In this document: piece after piece, positions 63,484 to 64,000 of the stretch
Position numbering within the stretch: position 1 is the stretch's first letter
Layout of the letters: each line of letters begins with the position of its first letter
Source of the DNA: Abiotrophia sp965245735
GTDB taxonomy: Bacteria > Bacillota > Bacilli > Lactobacillales > Aerococcaceae
Assembly: GCA_965245735.1 (NCBI GenBank)
Contig: CBDFAX010000005.1
Location: 1 to 64,000, forward strand
Direction: 5' to 3'
DNA: 64,000 nt
Notes under the pieces: generated by a model
Seen by the model: only the letters and a program-made list of their open reading frames with translations
What the model was told of the DNA's origin: nothing
Databases searched by the model: none
Position numbers and translations under genes: made by a program

Positions 63484-64000
63484 TTCACCTAATTTGACAG
63501 ATGCCTTCTTCTCTCCTGGTTCCGAAGCAAAACCAGAAATCAAGGAGATTGCTTTAACTAGACTTGACCCCTATCAAAACCAACCGTTCAAATTATACTC
63601 AGATAGCAAACTTAAAGAACTGGCGGAAGACATCAAGGTGAACGGACTATTAAATCCGATTATCGTACGACCGTATGGAAAAGGTAGATATCAAATAATC
63701 GCCGGACACAACCGGGTAAATGCCTTTATTTCAAACGGCGAATCTATGATTCCTGCTATCATCAAAGAGATGGATGACCAAGCGGCAGCCATTGCTTTAG
63801 TTAACAGCAACTTAAATCAACGCCAGGAGATAACTCCTGGTGAAAAAGCTAAGGCGTACAAAATGCGTCATGATGCTATTAAATCCCAGGGCGTGAAAGG
63901 AGCAGGAAATTCTTTAGATAAGCTATCTGAGGAGTCTGCGGATTCTGGTAGGACTATCGCTCGTTATATTCGCGTAAACAACCTCATCCCAGGATTATTT
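63476..64000 (+). CDS. parB: ParB-family partition protein (3' end outside window)
   Basis: The first 175 residues of a ParB/Spo0J-like DNA-binding protein. The N-terminal nuclease-like/CTPase fold is shown by IALTRLDPYQNQPFKLYSD, LKELAEDIKVNGLLNPIIVRP and the GHNRVNAFISNG box (GERR/GHRR type). Further on, LNQRQEITPGEKAKAYKMRHDAI and SGRTIARYIRVNNLIPGL begin the helix-turn-helix domain. The ATG at 63476 follows GGTGGGATGGG and overlaps parA. It is cut by the window end, so length and C-terminal dimerisation domain cannot be judged. Confidence 0.92.
   Translation, partial: MFNSPNLTDAFFSPGSEAKPEIKEIALTRLDPYQNQPFKLYSDSKLKELAEDIKVNGLLNPIIVRPYGKGRYQIIAGHNRVNAFISNGESMIPAIIKEMDDQAAAIALVNSNLNQRQEITPGEKAKAYKMRHDAIKSQGVKGAGNSLDKLSEESADSGRTIARYIRVNNLIPGLF

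Noticed and set aside
1..64000. CRISPR arrays, tRNA/rRNA genes, insertion sequences
   Set aside because: No regularly spaced short repeats, cloverleaf-like segments, rRNA stretches or transposase motifs were recognised on reading; no tRNA scan or rRNA search was run.

Overview
The window looks like a chromosomal segment of a low-to-moderate GC Gram-positive bacterium of the order Lactobacillales. The evidence is the gene order (dgkA-era-recO; rpsB-tsf; rimP-nusA-rnpM-ylxQ-infB-rbfA; hrcA-grpE-dnaK-dnaJ), CIRCE and CtsR heat-shock operators, a cre-like site before adhE, an LPXTG-anchored adhesin with Cna-B repeats, and LicD-type cell-wall decoration enzymes. An Aerococcaceae-type organism (for example Abiotrophia or Aerococcus) would fit, but the sequence alone does not settle the genus. 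No rRNA, tRNA, CRISPR array or insertion sequence was recognised.

Layout. 1-2093: lipid kinase (cut by the window edge), Era and RecO. 2269-7632: a compact surface-polysaccharide cassette (flippase, glycosyltransferase, a polymerase fused to a LicD domain, and a second LicD-like protein), closed by a bidirectional terminator. 7693-9751 (minus): two lipoproteins. 9878-12035: lspA, an RluD-type pseudouridine synthase and a DUF2786 protein. 12036-12869: a long non-coding region with a strong promoter and a structured leader of roughly 385 nt. 12870-16577: a large repetitive LPXTG adhesin. 16693-26369: HAD phosphatase, DUF59 and rhodanese proteins, CtsR-controlled clpB, an AI-2E-type transporter, a secreted protein of unknown function and an nfeD-floA operon. 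26509-29284: an overlapping lipase-like/acyl-AMP ligase gene pair. 29486-38917: translation genes (rpsB, tsf, pyrH, frr, a ketopantoate-reductase-like gene, then rimP to rbfA). 39066-41753: PEP carboxylase, sitting between rbfA and truB. 41852-45781: truB, ribF, a HemW-like radical SAM protein and a YitT-type membrane protein. 45835-52725: CIRCE-controlled hrcA-grpE-dnaK-dnaJ, then lepA. 52876-61868: fermentative and stress functions (Zn-alcohol dehydrogenase, sirtuin, ABC-F protein, AdhE, MsrA, GNAT, an XRE/TPR regulator, a HesB-like protein). 62106-64000: the start of what looks like an accessory element, with small membrane proteins, repeated 25-bp palindromes and parA-parB, running off the window.

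The genes group into cell-envelope construction and surface display (polysaccharide cassette, lipoproteins and their signal peptidase, adhesin), a translation core, a chaperone/heat-shock network under two repressors (HrcA/CIRCE and CtsR), and redox fermentation (two alcohol dehydrogenases with TTCACA-type motifs in their control regions). The least explained parts are the polymerase-LicD fusion, the adhesin leader, and the duplicated unit 'small two-helix membrane protein plus palindrome' directly before parA. All similarity statements come from reading motifs by eye; no database search was run.
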